Shown here piece after piece: positions 8,981 through 17,540 of a stretch of DNA of 37,219 bases; the first letter of the stretch is position 1, and every line of letters begins with the position of its first letter. Where the stretch lies: contig JJNX02000015.1 in NCBI GenBank assembly GCA_000681355.2, positions 1 to 37,219 on the forward strand. Reading direction: 5' to 3'. Both the position numbers and the translations under genes were made by a program. This stretch comes from Peptococcaceae bacterium SCADC1_2_3 (GTDB lineage Bacteria > Bacillota > Desulfotomaculia > Desulfotomaculales > Nap2-2B). Below the pieces are notes generated by a model. It did no database searches, was not told the origin of the DNA, and saw only the letters and a list, made by a program, of their open reading frames with translations.

Positions 8981-9270
8981 GGACAACGGAAGAAAACTAA
9001 GTTAGTTACGTCCTTTAGGGGATTAAACATAGATAATTAGGTCGTCGGTCGTAGGTCGTCAGGAAATTTCTTAGGCTTTATTTTTTCCTAACGTCTGAAT
9101 TGCCTTGCGAGCAAAGATGAAATTATTAACTTGCCTGTAATGCTATGTAATTGGTAATTTTTTATGAAAGATTACATCTAGCAATATATAGCAGATAGGT
9201 CTGGTTTTAATAATTAAAAGGGATACTAATTCGTTTTCTACCGTTGCTTAAGAGCACGGTATTTTTTTTG
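8981..9270 (+). ncRNA. Candidate untranslated leader / small RNA between recA and rny
   Basis: The ~290 nt between the predicted promoter and the hairpin-plus-T8 contain no convincing reading frame. They include a tandem motif GTCGTCGGTCGTAGGTCGTC at 9041-9060 (repeat family D). I do not recognise a known riboswitch class. The segment could be an attenuated rny leader or an independent small RNA. Confidence 0.3.
9239..9269 (+). terminator. Rho-independent terminator just upstream of rny
   Basis: The stem TACCGT-(T)-GCT pairs with AGC-ACGGTA around a TAAG loop and is followed by eight T. It ends about 20 bases before the rny SD, so it acts as either an attenuator or the end of the leader RNA. 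Confidence 0.75.
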
Positions 9271-9303
9271 CCGGTAAGAATTTAAAAAGAGGTGAATTTA
9301 GTT

Positions 9304-10845
9304 GTGTCGGAGCAAATAATTATAGCTTTAGCTATAGTAACCGTAATTGTTGCTTTTGTCCTGGGTTATTTCTTGCGAAAATATCTAGCCGAGGCAAAAA
9401 TTACTTCGGCTGAAGCAGAAGCAAAAAAAATTCTTGATGAAGCAATTAAGCTTTCTGAAGCCAAAAAAAGAGAAGATATTTTAGAAACCAAAGAAGAATG
9501 TTTAAAGTTGCGCCATGAAATGGAAAAAGATATTAAGGAACGACGGACTGAACTGCAAAGAATGGAGCGGCGGTTGTTGCAAAAAGAGGAAACTTTAGAC
9601 CGTAAAATTGAAAATATAGAACAAAAAGAAGAAAAATTGATCCAAAAAGAAAACGAAGTGGCCAAAATAAAGTTAAATTTAGAAGCATTTTATCAAAAAC
9701 AGGTAAAAGAACTGGAACGTATTTCCGGATTAACCACCGAGGAAGCCCACCAAACCTTACTGACCGAGGTGGAAAAAAATATGCAGCCTGAAATTATGTC
9801 TTTAATTAAAGAGATGGAATGTAAAGCTAAAGAAGAAGGAGAAAAAAAGGCCCGCGAAATTATTTCTCAGGCCATTCAGCGTTGTGCCGCTGACCACGTA
9901 ACGGAAACTACAGTGGCGGTAATACCTTTGCCCAATGACGAAATGAAGGGTCGCATTATTGGTCGGGAAGGTCGTAATATCAGGTCTTTTGAAACCCTAA
10001 CGGGTATAGATTTGATTATTGATGATACTCCGGAAGCGGTAATTTTATCTGGATTTGATCCCATCCGCCGTGAGGTAGCCCGGGTGGCATTGGAAAAATT
10101 AATAGTGGACGGGCGTATTCATCCGGCCAGAATTGAAGAAATGGTCCAAAAGGCCCGGCAAGAAGTAGATGCCCAAATACGGGAAGCCGGCGAACAGGCT
10201 ATTTTTGATACTTCAGTTCACGGCCTTCATCCCGAACTGGTTAACTTATTGGGAAGATTAAAATTTCGGACAAGTTACGGTCAAAATGTGCTTAAACATT
10301 CTATTGAGGTTGCCCATCTGGCCGGCTTGATGGCCGCTGAACTTGATATAGACATAAAATTAGCTAAACGGGCAGGTCTGTTACACGACATTGGAAAAGC
10401 CACCAATCATGAAGTGGAAGGCCCTCACGTGGCTGTTGGGGTAGAGCTGGCCAAAAAATATCGTGAACAGCAAGAGGTTTTGCACGCTATTGCGGCCCAT
10501 CACGGCGATGAAGAGCCCCGAACAATTATTGCCGTTTTAGTCCAGGCGGCCGATGCCATCTCAGCAGCACGCCCGGGAGCACGACGGGAAACATTAGAGC
10601 TATATATTAAACGATTGCAAAAGTTAGAAGAAATTGCCGGTTCTTTTGATGGGGTGGATAAATCTTATGCCATCCAGGCCGGACGTGAGATACGTATTAT
10701 GGTTAAGCCGGAAAAAATTGATGATTTAGGAGCTGTTTTTTTAAGCCGCGAAATCAGTAAAAAAATTGAAAAAGAATTAAACTATCCCGGTCAGATAAAG
10801 GTAACTATTATAAGGGAAACCCGGGTAGTTGATTACGCTAAATAA
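9304..10845 (+). CDS. rny: Ribonuclease Y
   Basis: Membrane-tethered endoribonuclease that starts bulk mRNA decay in Firmicutes. The parts are an N-terminal transmembrane helix (~1-20), a long charged coiled coil (~25-185), a KH domain (~205-265, with [15 protein letters not shown]) and an HD domain whose H361-D362 lie in LLHDIGKA, with AAHHGDEEP further on. The length is ~513 aa. The SD AAGAGG at 9287-9292 overlaps a GTG at 9292 and favours the GTG at 9304. ymdB, which is functionally tied to RNase Y in other Firmicutes, lies one gene downstream. Confidence 0.95.
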   Translation: MSEQIIIALAIVTVIVAFVLGYFLRKYLAEAKITSAEAEAKKILDEAIKLSEAKKREDILETKEECLKLRHEMEKDIKERRTELQRMERRLLQKEETLDRKIENIEQKEEKLIQKENEVAKIKLNLEAFYQKQVKELERISGLTTEEAHQTLLTEVEKNMQPEIMSLIKEMECKAKEEGEKKAREIISQAIQRCAADHVTETTVAVIPLPNDEMKGRIIGREGRNIRSFETLTGIDLIIDDTPEAVILSGFDPIRREVARVALEKLIVDGRIHPARIEEMVQKARQEVDAQIREAGEQAIFDTSVHGLHPELVNLLGRLKFRTSYGQNVLKHSIEVAHLAGLMAAELDIDIKLAKRAGLLHDIGKATNHEVEGPHVAVGVELAKKYREQQEVLHAIAAHHGDEEPRTIIAVLVQAADAISAARPGARRETLELYIKRLQKLEEIAGSFDGVDKSYAIQAGREIRIMVKPEKIDDLGAVFLSREISKKIEKELNYPGQIKVTIIRETRVVDYAK

Positions 10846-10847
10846 AT

Positions 10848-11080
10848 GTAACTATTCAGGTAGGCACAGAGGTCCAAAGGGAAATGAAAACAGGTTGTTT
10901 AGGCTATAGGCTGTAGGCTGTTAGTCGCGAATAATTTCCTCCTACAGCCTAACTGCGTACAGGCGCTATCCACCTGAACAGAACGAATGCTTAGCAGTTT
11001 AATCAGAAAGCTAAGCAGCAAGTCTGGCAAAAAAAACTTTGTGCCTTTGTGCCTTTGCCCCTCTGAACCTGAGTAGTTGC
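10848..11080. repeat. Repeat family A, copy A3 (233 bp, structured)
   Basis: Bounded by GTAACTATTCAGG and CCTGAGTAGTTGC. Inside are facing (GCACAGAGG)/(GTGCCTTTG) units, a GGCTGTAGGCTGTTAG tract with its inverse CCTACAGCCTAAC, a hairpin GCTTAGC/GCTAAGC, and a remnant of the IVP gene start (GCAAGTCTGGCAAAAA). Copy A4 at 19928-20171 is the same element in the opposite orientation. It fills the rny-to-11157 gap. Confidence 0.85.
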
Positions 11081-11156
11081 AAATCTTATCTTATTTATGC
11101 TTAAATTTAAATTAAAATGTACGATTTTATAATTTTAGGTAAGGAAGGTGACCTGG

Positions 11157-11717
11157 TTGACAGAAAAGCCCAAGGGAGGGAAAATGACAAAGAATGGTTT
11201 TGAAGTTTCCCCTAATCCTAAAAAAATGACCGATGGGGCAGAAGAATTATTAGTTTCTATTTTGATGCGTTATCCTGAAGTGACGGCAGTTAATTTTGAT
11301 CCGGTAAACCAGGTTTTTAAATTTACCTTTATCGTAGACTATATTTTAACCCGCGAAGAAAAGGCTAAAATTAAACAATTAATATTGGATAGTATAAATG
11401 TTTTTAAATCTTTAGAAAATAACCGAACCCGTTTAAGTAAAATTATTTACCAGAATTGTGAGCATTTTACTATAATTGAATTACAGCGCGATGTGGAAAC
11501 CATAGTTCAGGGGGAAATTACTCTAGTGATGGAACTTTTTCAGCATTGCTTAAAAACATCCCTGGTTACTGAAGACAATAAACCGGTAATTGAAGAAGAA
11601 TTAGCCATCCAAGAAAAAATGATTAATTATCTGTTAGAAAGTGTCAAGAAGACTACCCGGGATAAATATTTATTTGCTTTTCGGGAAGAGGGACAGGTAT
11701 TAGTTTTTGATAAGTAA
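11157..11717 (+). CDS. Unknown conserved-looking soluble protein
   Basis: About 186 aa that I do not recognise. There is no signal peptide or membrane segment. It is mostly alpha-helical with alternating charged stretches; features include RYPEVTAVNFDP and an acidic centre. The TTG at 11157 is preferred because AAGGAAGG (11141-11148) lies eight bases upstream; a GTG at 11148 overlaps that SD. TATAAT at 11128-11133 may be a -10 box. The stop lies 16 bases before the proposed ymdB start, so the two are likely cotranscribed. Confidence 0.7.
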   Translation: MTEKPKGGKMTKNGFEVSPNPKKMTDGAEELLVSILMRYPEVTAVNFDPVNQVFKFTFIVDYILTREEKAKIKQLILDSINVFKSLENNRTRLSKIIYQNCEHFTIIELQRDVETIVQGEITLVMELFQHCLKTSLVTEDNKPVIEEELAIQEKMINYLLESVKKTTRDKYLFAFREEGQVLVFDK

Positions 11718-11733
11718 CTCAGGGGAAAAATTT

Positions 11734-12513
11734 TTGCGCTTGTTAATGATCGGGGATATTGTGGGGCGGTCTGGTAGACGGGCGGTGAAAGAAACAATAC
11801 CTCTTCTGCAAAAAGAGGGTGATTTTGATTTTATTGTTGCTAACGGAGAAAACGCGGCCGGAGGATTGGGAATTACCCGAAAAGTAGCGGATGAGCTTTT
11901 TAATTGTAACGTAGACGTGATTACCACGGGCAACCACGTCTGGAGCCAAAAGGAAATATATAACTTTATTAAACGGGAAGAAAGAATAATTCGCCCGGCA
12001 AATTATCCCCCCGGTGTTCCGGGGGTAGGTTGTAATGTTTTTTTAACTAAAAATAATTTGAAAATTGCTGTTATTAATCTTGCCGGGCGTACTTTTATGC
12101 CGGCCTTGGATTGTCCTTTCCGGAAGGCAGATGAATTAGTATTAAAATTAACCGGTTTAACTAAGTTGATAGTGGTAGATTTTCACGCCGAAGCAACCTC
12201 AGAAAAAGTGGCCATGGGTTGGTATCTCGCGGGCCGGGTATCGGCCGTGTGCGGTACCCATACCCATGTCCAAACAGCAGATGAAAGAATACTTTACGGA
12301 GGCACCGCTTATGTTTCCGATTTAGGTATGACCGGCCCCAGGGATTCTGTTATTGGGGTAAAAAAAGAATTGGTTATAGAGAAATTTTTAAGTCAAGTAC
12401 CCAAAAAATTTGAGGTGGCTACCGGTTCTTACCAGTTTAACGCGGTGATCATCGAAATTGATCCCCAAACAGGAAAAGCACAATTAATTAAACGGATTCA
12501 AAATTATGAATAG
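11734..12513 (+). CDS. ymdB: YmdB-type metallophosphoesterase (TIGR00282)
   Basis: Cyclic-nucleotide phosphodiesterase family that in Bacillus affects biofilm and sporulation decisions. Metal-binding motifs occur in order: MIGDIVG, NGENAAGG, TGNHVW, DFHAEATSEK and GTHTHVQTAD. The length is ~259 aa. The frame is open from a TTG at 11707 overlapping the previous gene, but the TTG at 11734, preceded by AGGGG and giving MRLLMIGDIVG, fits the family start. The rny-ymdB-spoVS order is typical of Firmicutes. Confidence 0.92.
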   Translation: MRLLMIGDIVGRSGRRAVKETIPLLQKEGDFDFIVANGENAAGGLGITRKVADELFNCNVDVITTGNHVWSQKEIYNFIKREERIIRPANYPPGVPGVGCNVFLTKNNLKIAVINLAGRTFMPALDCPFRKADELVLKLTGLTKLIVVDFHAEATSEKVAMGWYLAGRVSAVCGTHTHVQTADERILYGGTAYVSDLGMTGPRDSVIGVKKELVIEKFLSQVPKKFEVATGSYQFNAVIIEIDPQTGKAQLIKRIQNYE

Positions 12514-12535
12514 TCGCAAAAAAGTTTTTATTATA

Positions 12536-12563
12536 AAAGGAATTATTTTGCCCCTAGCGAATA
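12536..12563 (+). promoter_or_regulatory. Predicted sigma-H promoter of spoVS
   Basis: AAAGGAATT (12536-12544) and CGAAT (12558-12562) are separated by 13 bases, matching the consensus RWAGGANNT-N13-HGAAT for the early-sporulation factor sigma-H. spoVS is a known sigma-H target in Bacillus subtilis. A leader of about 80 nt would follow. Confidence 0.6.
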
Positions 12564-12647
12564 TATAATCTTAAGAAAATATATCTAATAAATCTTGAGA
12601 TAAGTTAAGAAACAATCTATCTTACAAAATAAGGAGGCTAAAAAGAC

Positions 12648-12908
12648 ATGGACGTATTGAAAGTTTCAGCAAAATCTAATCCAAATTCTGTAGCCGGAGC
12701 ATTGGCAGGGGTGTTGCGTGAGCGCGGTTGTGCTGAACTTCAAGCCATCGGCGCAGGAGCACTTAATCAAGCCGTAAAAGCAGTAGCTATTGCGCGGGGA
12801 TTTGTAGCTCCCAGTGGTGTTGATTTAATATGTATTCCTGCTTTTGTAGATATTATTATTGAAGGTGAGGAAAGAACGGGGATAAAATTAATTGTCGAAC
12901 CCCGATAA
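12648..12908 (+). CDS. spoVS: Stage V sporulation protein S
   Basis: Small Alba-like protein (86 aa) needed for normal coat assembly and septation in sporulating Firmicutes. The sequence is a near-standard family member: VLKVSAKSNPNSVAGALAG at the start and the AIGAGALNQAVKA segment in the middle. The SD AAGGAGG (12631-12637) is ideal. The sigma-H-like promoter upstream fits its role and suggests that it is controlled apart from ymdB. Confidence 0.96.
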   Translation: MDVLKVSAKSNPNSVAGALAGVLRERGCAELQAIGAGALNQAVKAVAIARGFVAPSGVDLICIPAFVDIIIEGEERTGIKLIVEPR

Positions 12909-12914
12909 ACCTAA

Positions 12915-13910
12915 ATGCACACCAGGGACGTGGTTGAGCTTGACTTAAACAGCGTTCTTCTCCATCAAAAAAGTATAGTTATAGATGCGCACTGTGATAC
13001 CCTTACCGCCATAGAGAAGCAAAAACGTTGTTTAAGTGTCAGTACCGGGATTGGTCAGGTGGATTTACCCCGTTTAAAACGCGGGGGTGTAAACGTTCAG
13101 TTTTTTGCTGTTTTTGTTTCTCCCGGAAGTGAAAAACGTGTCTTAGAAAGGGTAATGGAAGTTATTGCCCATTTTTATCGTGAAATGGCTGAAAACGCGG
13201 CTTCCATTGTCCCTGTTTTTAATTACCGTACTCTTGCCCACGGGTTAGCTCAAGGAAAAATAGCGGCCCTACTAGCCGTTGAAGGTGGGGAAGTTTTGGC
13301 CGGGAGACTAGGGGTGCTGAATAGTTTATATCTTATGGGAGTCCGTAGTCTTACTTTAACCTGGAACCATCGTAATGAACTGGGAGATGGTATTGCGGTA
13401 GAACAACCAGGTGGATTAACCAAATTTGGAATGGCGGTAGTAAAGGAAATGAATCGCTTGGGGATGTTGGTAGATGTGGCTCACCTCGCTGCTCCCGGTT
13501 TTTGGGACGTTTTAAAAACTTCACGGCAGCCGGTCATTGCTTCCCACGCCAACAGCTACACTTTATGCCCTCACCCTCGTAACCTTAAAAACGAGCAAAT
13601 TAAGGCTTTGGCCGCAGGTGGTGGGGTTATGGGGCTAACTTTTTACCCCCCGTTTATTCACCTTGATTGTCCTTCCCTGGAAAAATTGCTTGATCATGTT
13701 GACTATATTGCTAACTTGGCCGGAGTAGACTGTATTGGTTTAGGTTCTGATTTTGACGGGATTAGTGAAGTAATACCCGAGCTGTCCGATGTTTCCCGTT
13801 TACCTGCTTTTACACGCGGACTTTTAACTAGAGGGTACTCAAAAGAAGCCGTAAAAAAAATACTAGGTGATAATTTATTGAGGGTCTTAAAGACGGTAAT
13901 CCCGTCTTGA
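12915..13910 (+). CDS. Membrane dipeptidase (peptidase family M19)
   Basis: Zinc dipeptidase of the renal-dipeptidase family (331 aa). Metal ligands are visible as H26xD28 (VIDAHCDTL), the glutamate in LAVEGGE, and the histidines of LVDVAHLA and IASHANSY; LGSDFDG follows near the end. There is no signal peptide, so it is cytoplasmic here. It lies six bases after spoVS with a weak SD and may be translationally coupled. In other Clostridia a dipeptidase often follows spoVS. Confidence 0.9.
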   Translation: MHTRDVVELDLNSVLLHQKSIVIDAHCDTLTAIEKQKRCLSVSTGIGQVDLPRLKRGGVNVQFFAVFVSPGSEKRVLERVMEVIAHFYREMAENAASIVPVFNYRTLAHGLAQGKIAALLAVEGGEVLAGRLGVLNSLYLMGVRSLTLTWNHRNELGDGIAVEQPGGLTKFGMAVVKEMNRLGMLVDVAHLAAPGFWDVLKTSRQPVIASHANSYTLCPHPRNLKNEQIKALAAGGGVMGLTFYPPFIHLDCPSLEKLLDHVDYIANLAGVDCIGLGSDFDGISEVIPELSDVSRLPAFTRGLLTRGYSKEAVKKILGDNLLRVLKTVIPS

Positions 13911-13942
13911 CAATTAAAACAACAGGTTGTTGATAGTTACGT

Positions 13943-14827
13943 ATGGCTTGTGATTTGCACATTCACACTTGTGCTTCCGACGGTACCGATACACCGTTTA
14001 TGGTGGTAAATAAAGCTAAAATTGCCGGTTTAAGGGCCATAGCCATTACGGATCACGATACGGTAGAGGGGGTCGCTCCTGCCCTAACTGCTGCTCGTTT
14101 ACTGTCTTTAGAGGTTTTGCCCGGTATTGAGTTAAGCACGGAAGAAAAAAATAAAGAGGTTCATATTCTTGGTTACTTAATAAATTTAAACCAAAAAGAA
14201 TTTTTAGCTCAACTTGTGTTATTTCAACAGGAGAGAAAAAAACGCCTGGTAAAAATAGTAGACAAGCTTCAAACTTTAGGTTTACCCGTAACGGTGGCTA
14301 AGGTGGAGGCTATAGCTAAGGGAAAAAGTGTGGGCCGTCCTCACGTGGCACGGACCTTAATGGAAATTAAGGCGGTAAAAAATGTAAGCGAAGCCTTTGA
14401 AAAGTACTTAGAAATAGGCCGGCCGGCTTATGTGCCACGTTTTAAATACACCCCAGTTGCCGCCATACAGTTAATTCGTTTGGCGCAAGGAGTGCCGGTA
14501 ATGGCTCATCCTGGTTTAACCGGACTTGATGACCTTATTCCAGACCTGGTAAAAGAAGGTTTGCAAGGATTGGAAGTTGTTTATCCGGGTTATAGTCCCC
14601 AAATGGTGGCTTACTATTATAATTTATGCCGGACGTATAATTTAGTTCCCACGGGTGGTTCTGATTATCACGGGCCGGAACATGAAAACAAGGAGCACCT
14701 TCTTGAGGTTCGAGGTTCGAAGTTCGAAGTTCGAAGTTCGGATAGGCTAACCCATAAATTTGCAGAAGTTACAGTACCTTACGCTACCGTACAAGCCCTG
14801 AAGGATCTGGTACGCACCGGGAATTAG
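13943..14827 (+). CDS. PHP-domain phosphoesterase (TrpH-like)
   Basis: Metal-dependent phosphoesterase of the PHP family, probably a nucleoside-3',5'-bisphosphate phosphatase or 5'-3' exonuclease (RnmAM/YciV-like). Motifs include DLHIHTCASDGT (H6, H8, D13), AITDHDTVEG, GIELSTEE, MAHPG and GGSDYHGP. Near the C-terminus, after the catalytic core, residues ~254-267 (EVRGSKFEVRSS) are translated heptanucleotide repeat DNA (14704-14740) that the family lacks; the frame stays open to a normal ending. Confidence 0.88.
   Translation: MACDLHIHTCASDGTDTPFMVVNKAKIAGLRAIAITDHDTVEGVAPALTAARLLSLEVLPGIELSTEEKNKEVHILGYLINLNQKEFLAQLVLFQQERKKRLVKIVDKLQTLGLPVTVAKVEAIAKGKSVGRPHVARTLMEIKAVKNVSEAFEKYLEIGRPAYVPRFKYTPVAAIQLIRLAQGVPVMAHPGLTGLDDLIPDLVKEGLQGLEVVYPGYSPQMVAYYYNLCRTYNLVPTGGSDYHGPEHENKEHLLEVRGSKFEVRSSDRLTHKFAEVTVPYATVQALKDLVRTGN
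14704..14740. repeat. Repeat family C, copy C1: heptanucleotide tract inside the PHP gene
   Basis: Five units of the type GAGGTTC/GAAGTTC, period 7, ending TTCGG. Read in the PHP frame it encodes a pseudo-repetitive EVRGSKFEVRSS. Confidence 0.85.
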
Positions 14828-14848
14828 AAAAATGCTTTTGATGACAAC

Positions 14849-14891
14849 CACAGGCTTCGGGCAGGCAGGATGCCTACCCTACGAGCCTGTG
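14849..14891. repeat. Repeat family B, copy B1: 43-bp palindrome
   Basis: Starts CACAGGCTTCGGGCAGG and ends CTACGAGCCTGTG. The outer arms CACAGGCT/AGCCTGTG and the inner arms GGCAGGCA/TGCCTACC make a long hairpin. It is intergenic, between the PHP gene and DUF3842, and four more copies lie in the window. Confidence 0.9.
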
Positions 14892-14938
14892 CCACCACTG
14901 ACAAAAAAAATTTGGTTAGAGGATAGAGGTTTGTTTGA

Positions 14939-15349
14939 ATGCGTATTGCCGTTGTAGATGGACAGGGCGGCGGGATAGGCAAACATATTACGGAAAAATT
15001 GCGCCGGGAGTTGCCCGAAGGTACAGATATATTAGCCCTGGGAACCAACGCCCTGGCTACTTCACAAATGCTACGGGCCGGTGCTAACGAAGGGGCCAGT
15101 GGAGAAAGCGCCATTGTATATAACGCCCCCCGGGTTGACCTTATTGTTGGTCCGGCAAATATTTTAATCCCTTATTCCATGTTGGGGGAGTTAACTCCTC
15201 AGATGGCGTTGGCTTTAACCACCAGTCCGGCGCGCAAAATTTTAATCCCCTTTAACCGCAGCGGTATAGAATTTATTGGCCTGCGCGGCGAGCCTTTGCC
15301 CCATTTAATTGATGAATTGGTGCGCCGGGTAAAGGAGATTTTCGGGTGA
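14939..15349 (+). CDS. DUF3842 family protein
   Basis: 136-aa protein with a Rossmann-like start (MRIAVVDGQGGGIGKHI) and conserved ALGTNALATSQML and VGPANILIPYSMLGE segments, matching DUF3842 of anaerobic Firmicutes. Its biochemical role is unknown. It overlaps cobU by four bases (GTGA), so the two are translationally coupled. That suggests, without proving, a link to cobalamin metabolism. Confidence 0.8.
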   Translation: MRIAVVDGQGGGIGKHITEKLRRELPEGTDILALGTNALATSQMLRAGANEGASGESAIVYNAPRVDLIVGPANILIPYSMLGELTPQMALALTTSPARKILIPFNRSGIEFIGLRGEPLPHLIDELVRRVKEIFG

Positions 15350-15954
15350 AAACAAGGGCAAAAGGAATGACGCCTGGTAAATTAATTTTGGTATTAGGTG
15401 GGGCGCGTAGCGGCAAGTCTAACTTTGCCCAGGAATTGGCCCGCAGCATTGGGTCGCAGGTAGTATACGTAGCTACGGCCCAAGCTAAAGACGAAGAAAT
15501 GAGACAGCGGATTATAAAGCATCAGGCCAGTCGTCCCGGGTCCTGGCATACAGTAGAAGAAACTCACCGGTTAGAAAAAATTATCCGGGAACACGGCGAA
15601 AAGGCAGAGGCAGTTATTGTTGATTGCCTGACCCTTTGGATTAGCAACCTGCTTTTAGACGGCAGCACCGAAGAGTTTATCCTCCGGCAGGCCGGGAACC
15701 TGGTCCAGGCGGCGAAATTAATTTCGGCCGGTACAATTTTGGTGGCCAATGAAGTAGGCTTAGGATTGGTGCCGGATAACGCTTTAGGAAGGATTTACCG
15801 GGATGTGGCCGGCCGCGTTAATCAACTGGTGGCCAGCCAGGCGGATGAAGTTTATTTTGTGGTTGCCGGCCTTGCTTTTGAGCTAAAATCACTACCCCCA
15901 CCCCTTCCCTCCCCCTTTAAGGGGGAGGGAAGGGGTGAGAAAGGAAAAATATGA
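15346..15954 (+). CDS. cobU: Adenosylcobinamide kinase / guanylyltransferase CobU
   Basis: Bifunctional enzyme that phosphorylates adenosylcobinamide and transfers GMP to it. P-loop GGARSGKSNFA is at ~18-28, with VDCLTLWISNLL and VANEVGLGLVP further on. The normal protein should end near the VVAGLAFELK segment. The last ~20 codons (PPPLPSPFKGEGRGE) come from an inserted perfect inverted repeat (15899-15937), so the C-terminus is extended. The stop overlaps the cobQ start. Confidence 0.93.
   Translation: MKTRAKGMTPGKLILVLGGARSGKSNFAQELARSIGSQVVYVATAQAKDEEMRQRIIKHQASRPGSWHTVEETHRLEKIIREHGEKAEAVIVDCLTLWISNLLLDGSTEEFILRQAGNLVQAAKLISAGTILVANEVGLGLVPDNALGRIYRDVAGRVNQLVASQADEVYFVVAGLAFELKSLPPPLPSPFKGEGRGEKGKI
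15899..15937. repeat. Perfect 19-bp inverted repeat at the 3' end of cobU
   Basis: CACCCCTTCCCTCCCCCTT and its exact reverse complement AAGGGGGAGGGAAGGGGTG flank a single T. It is read in frame as PPLPSPFKGEGRGE. There is no T tract, so it is not a standard terminator. It also leaves GGGGTGAGAAAGG close to the cobQ start, where it may serve as that gene's SD. Confidence 0.9.
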
Positions 15955-17540
15955 TGGCAAGGGCAATAATGATTCAAGGTACAGCCTCTCATGTAGGTAA
16001 AAGCGTTCTGGTAGCTGCTTTATGCCGTATTTTTAAGCAGGATGGCTACCAATGCGTTCCTTTTAAGTCGCAAAACATGGCCCTAAACTCTTTTGTGACT
16101 AAAGACGGCGGGGAAATGGGCCGGGCCCAGGTAGTGCAAGCCCAGGCGGCGGGTTTAGAGCCTACGGTGGAAATGAATCCTATTTTACTTAAACCAACCG
16201 GGCAGGCATCTTCCCAGGTAATTGTGCTGGGTAAGCCGGTAGGGAATTTTTCAGCCCAAGAGTACCATACCAATTATGTAGCTAAGGCATGGGAAGCTGT
16301 CTGCCTGTCTTTTGAACAGCTTTGCGCTAAGTATGAAGTTATTGTTATAGAAGGAGCAGGAAGTCCGGCCGAGGTTAACCTTGCCGAACATGAAATTGTA
16401 AATATGCGGGTGGCCCAAATGACCAACGCGCCTGTTCTTTTAACCGCAGATATTGATAAAGGAGGAGCCTTAGCGGCCGTGGTTGGTACCCTGGAGCTCC
16501 TTTCCCCGGAAGACCGCCAAAGGATAGCGGGGATTATTATTAACAAGTTCCGGGGTGACCTAAGGCTTTTTCAGCCGGCAATTAGTTTTTTGGAAGAAAA
16601 AACAGGTATCCCGGTTTTAGGAGTAGTTCCTTATTTTCAAGGTTTTAACGTTCAGGAAGAAGATACAATTCCGGAAGAAGTAGCTACCGGAGATAAGAAA
16701 ACTAAAAGCAGTGAGGTAGAAATTGCGGTTATTTACCTGCCTCATATCTCTAATTTTACGGATTTTGACCCCCTATATGAAGAAGAAGACGTTAATTTGC
16801 GTTATATTGGACGGGGTACTCCTTTAGGATACCCTGATTTAATTATTGTTCCGGGCAGTAAAAATACCATTGAAGATTTAGTTACGCTTAAAAGAACTAA
16901 TCTGGCGGCAGAAATTTGTGACCGGGCAAAAAAGGGTGTACCGGTTATTGGCATTTGTGGTGGTTTTCAAATGTTAGGCCGTACTTTAGCTGACCCATAC
17001 CGTACCGAATCAAGTATTCCTAAAGAAGCAGGATTAGGTTTACTGGACATTACCACTACCTTTGCCCCGGAAAAAGTAACCACCCAGGTAGAAAGTGAAG
17101 TAATTGGTTCCGGAGCTTTTTTAGCCGGCCTTCAGGGAGAAAGGGTAAAAGGATATGAAATTCACCTTGGCCGGACAGAACTTGGTTCTCAGGCCGCTCC
17201 GGCTTTTAAGATTGTCTTTAGATCAGGTGAAAAGGTTGATTTTTTAGACGGAGCGGTTAGCTCAAATGGATTAATTTGGGGAACGTACATTCACGGTATT
17301 TTTGATAATGATGTTTTCCGGCGGCATATCCTTGATGTTTTACGGATTAAAAAGGGCCTTTCTCCTTTAACCATTAATCCCAAAGGAAAAAAACCTACTT
17401 TTCTTGATAAATTAGAACAAGATTTGGATAAATTAGCCGCCGTGGTAAGAGGCAGTTTAAACATGCAAAAAATTTACGCTTTAATAAACTTGCCCGGCCC
17501 TTCTCGAACCTCGAACCTCGAACCTCGAGAAGGGGGGTAA
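15951..17540 (+). CDS. cobQ: Cobyric acid synthase CobQ/CbiP
   Basis: Glutamine-dependent amidotransferase that amidates cobyrinate side chains b, d, e and g. The N-terminal dethiobiotin-synthetase-like ATPase has GTASHVGKS (10-18); the C-terminal class-I-like GATase has the nucleophile C336 in GICGGFQMLG and H448 in GTYIHGIF. The ATG overlaps the cobU stop. At 529 aa it is slightly long because the last residues (SRTSNLEPREGG) are translated repeat family C. The reading frame is otherwise intact. Confidence 0.94.
   Translation: MMARAIMIQGTASHVGKSVLVAALCRIFKQDGYQCVPFKSQNMALNSFVTKDGGEMGRAQVVQAQAAGLEPTVEMNPILLKPTGQASSQVIVLGKPVGNFSAQEYHTNYVAKAWEAVCLSFEQLCAKYEVIVIEGAGSPAEVNLAEHEIVNMRVAQMTNAPVLLTADIDKGGALAAVVGTLELLSPEDRQRIAGIIINKFRGDLRLFQPAISFLEEKTGIPVLGVVPYFQGFNVQEEDTIPEEVATGDKKTKSSEVEIAVIYLPHISNFTDFDPLYEEEDVNLRYIGRGTPLGYPDLIIVPGSKNTIEDLVTLKRTNLAAEICDRAKKGVPVIGICGGFQMLGRTLADPYRTESSIPKEAGLGLLDITTTFAPEKVTTQVESEVIGSGAFLAGLQGERVKGYEIHLGRTELGSQAAPAFKIVFRSGEKVDFLDGAVSSNGLIWGTYIHGIFDNDVFRRHILDVLRIKKGLSPLTINPKGKKPTFLDKLEQDLDKLAAVVRGSLNMQKIYALINLPGPSRTSNLEPREGG
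17499..17536. repeat. Repeat family C, copy C2 at the cobQ/cbiB junction
   Basis: CCCTTCTCGAACC, more TCGAACC units, then CTCGAGAAGGG. The flanks CCCTTCTCGA and TCGAGAAGGG are inverse to each other. The tract forms the 3' end of cobQ and its GAGAAGGGGGG end supplies the probable SD of cbiB. Confidence 0.85.

Noticed and set aside
9366-9665. 99-codon antisense frame within rny
   Set aside because: A mirror of the coiled-coil codons of RNase Y; serine/phenylalanine-rich composition typical of antisense shadows, no SD.
10848-11080. Repeat-rich gap considered as a CRISPR array or a riboswitch
   Set aside because: No regular repeat-spacer pattern; the same sequence occurs inverted at 19928-20171 with terminal inverted repeats, which fits a mobile element.
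14704-14740. Heptanucleotide tract considered as a minisatellite caused by slippage only
   Set aside because: Copies C2 and C3 are bounded by the same inverse ends and C3 is a fold-back, which slippage alone does not produce; kept as a repeat family instead.
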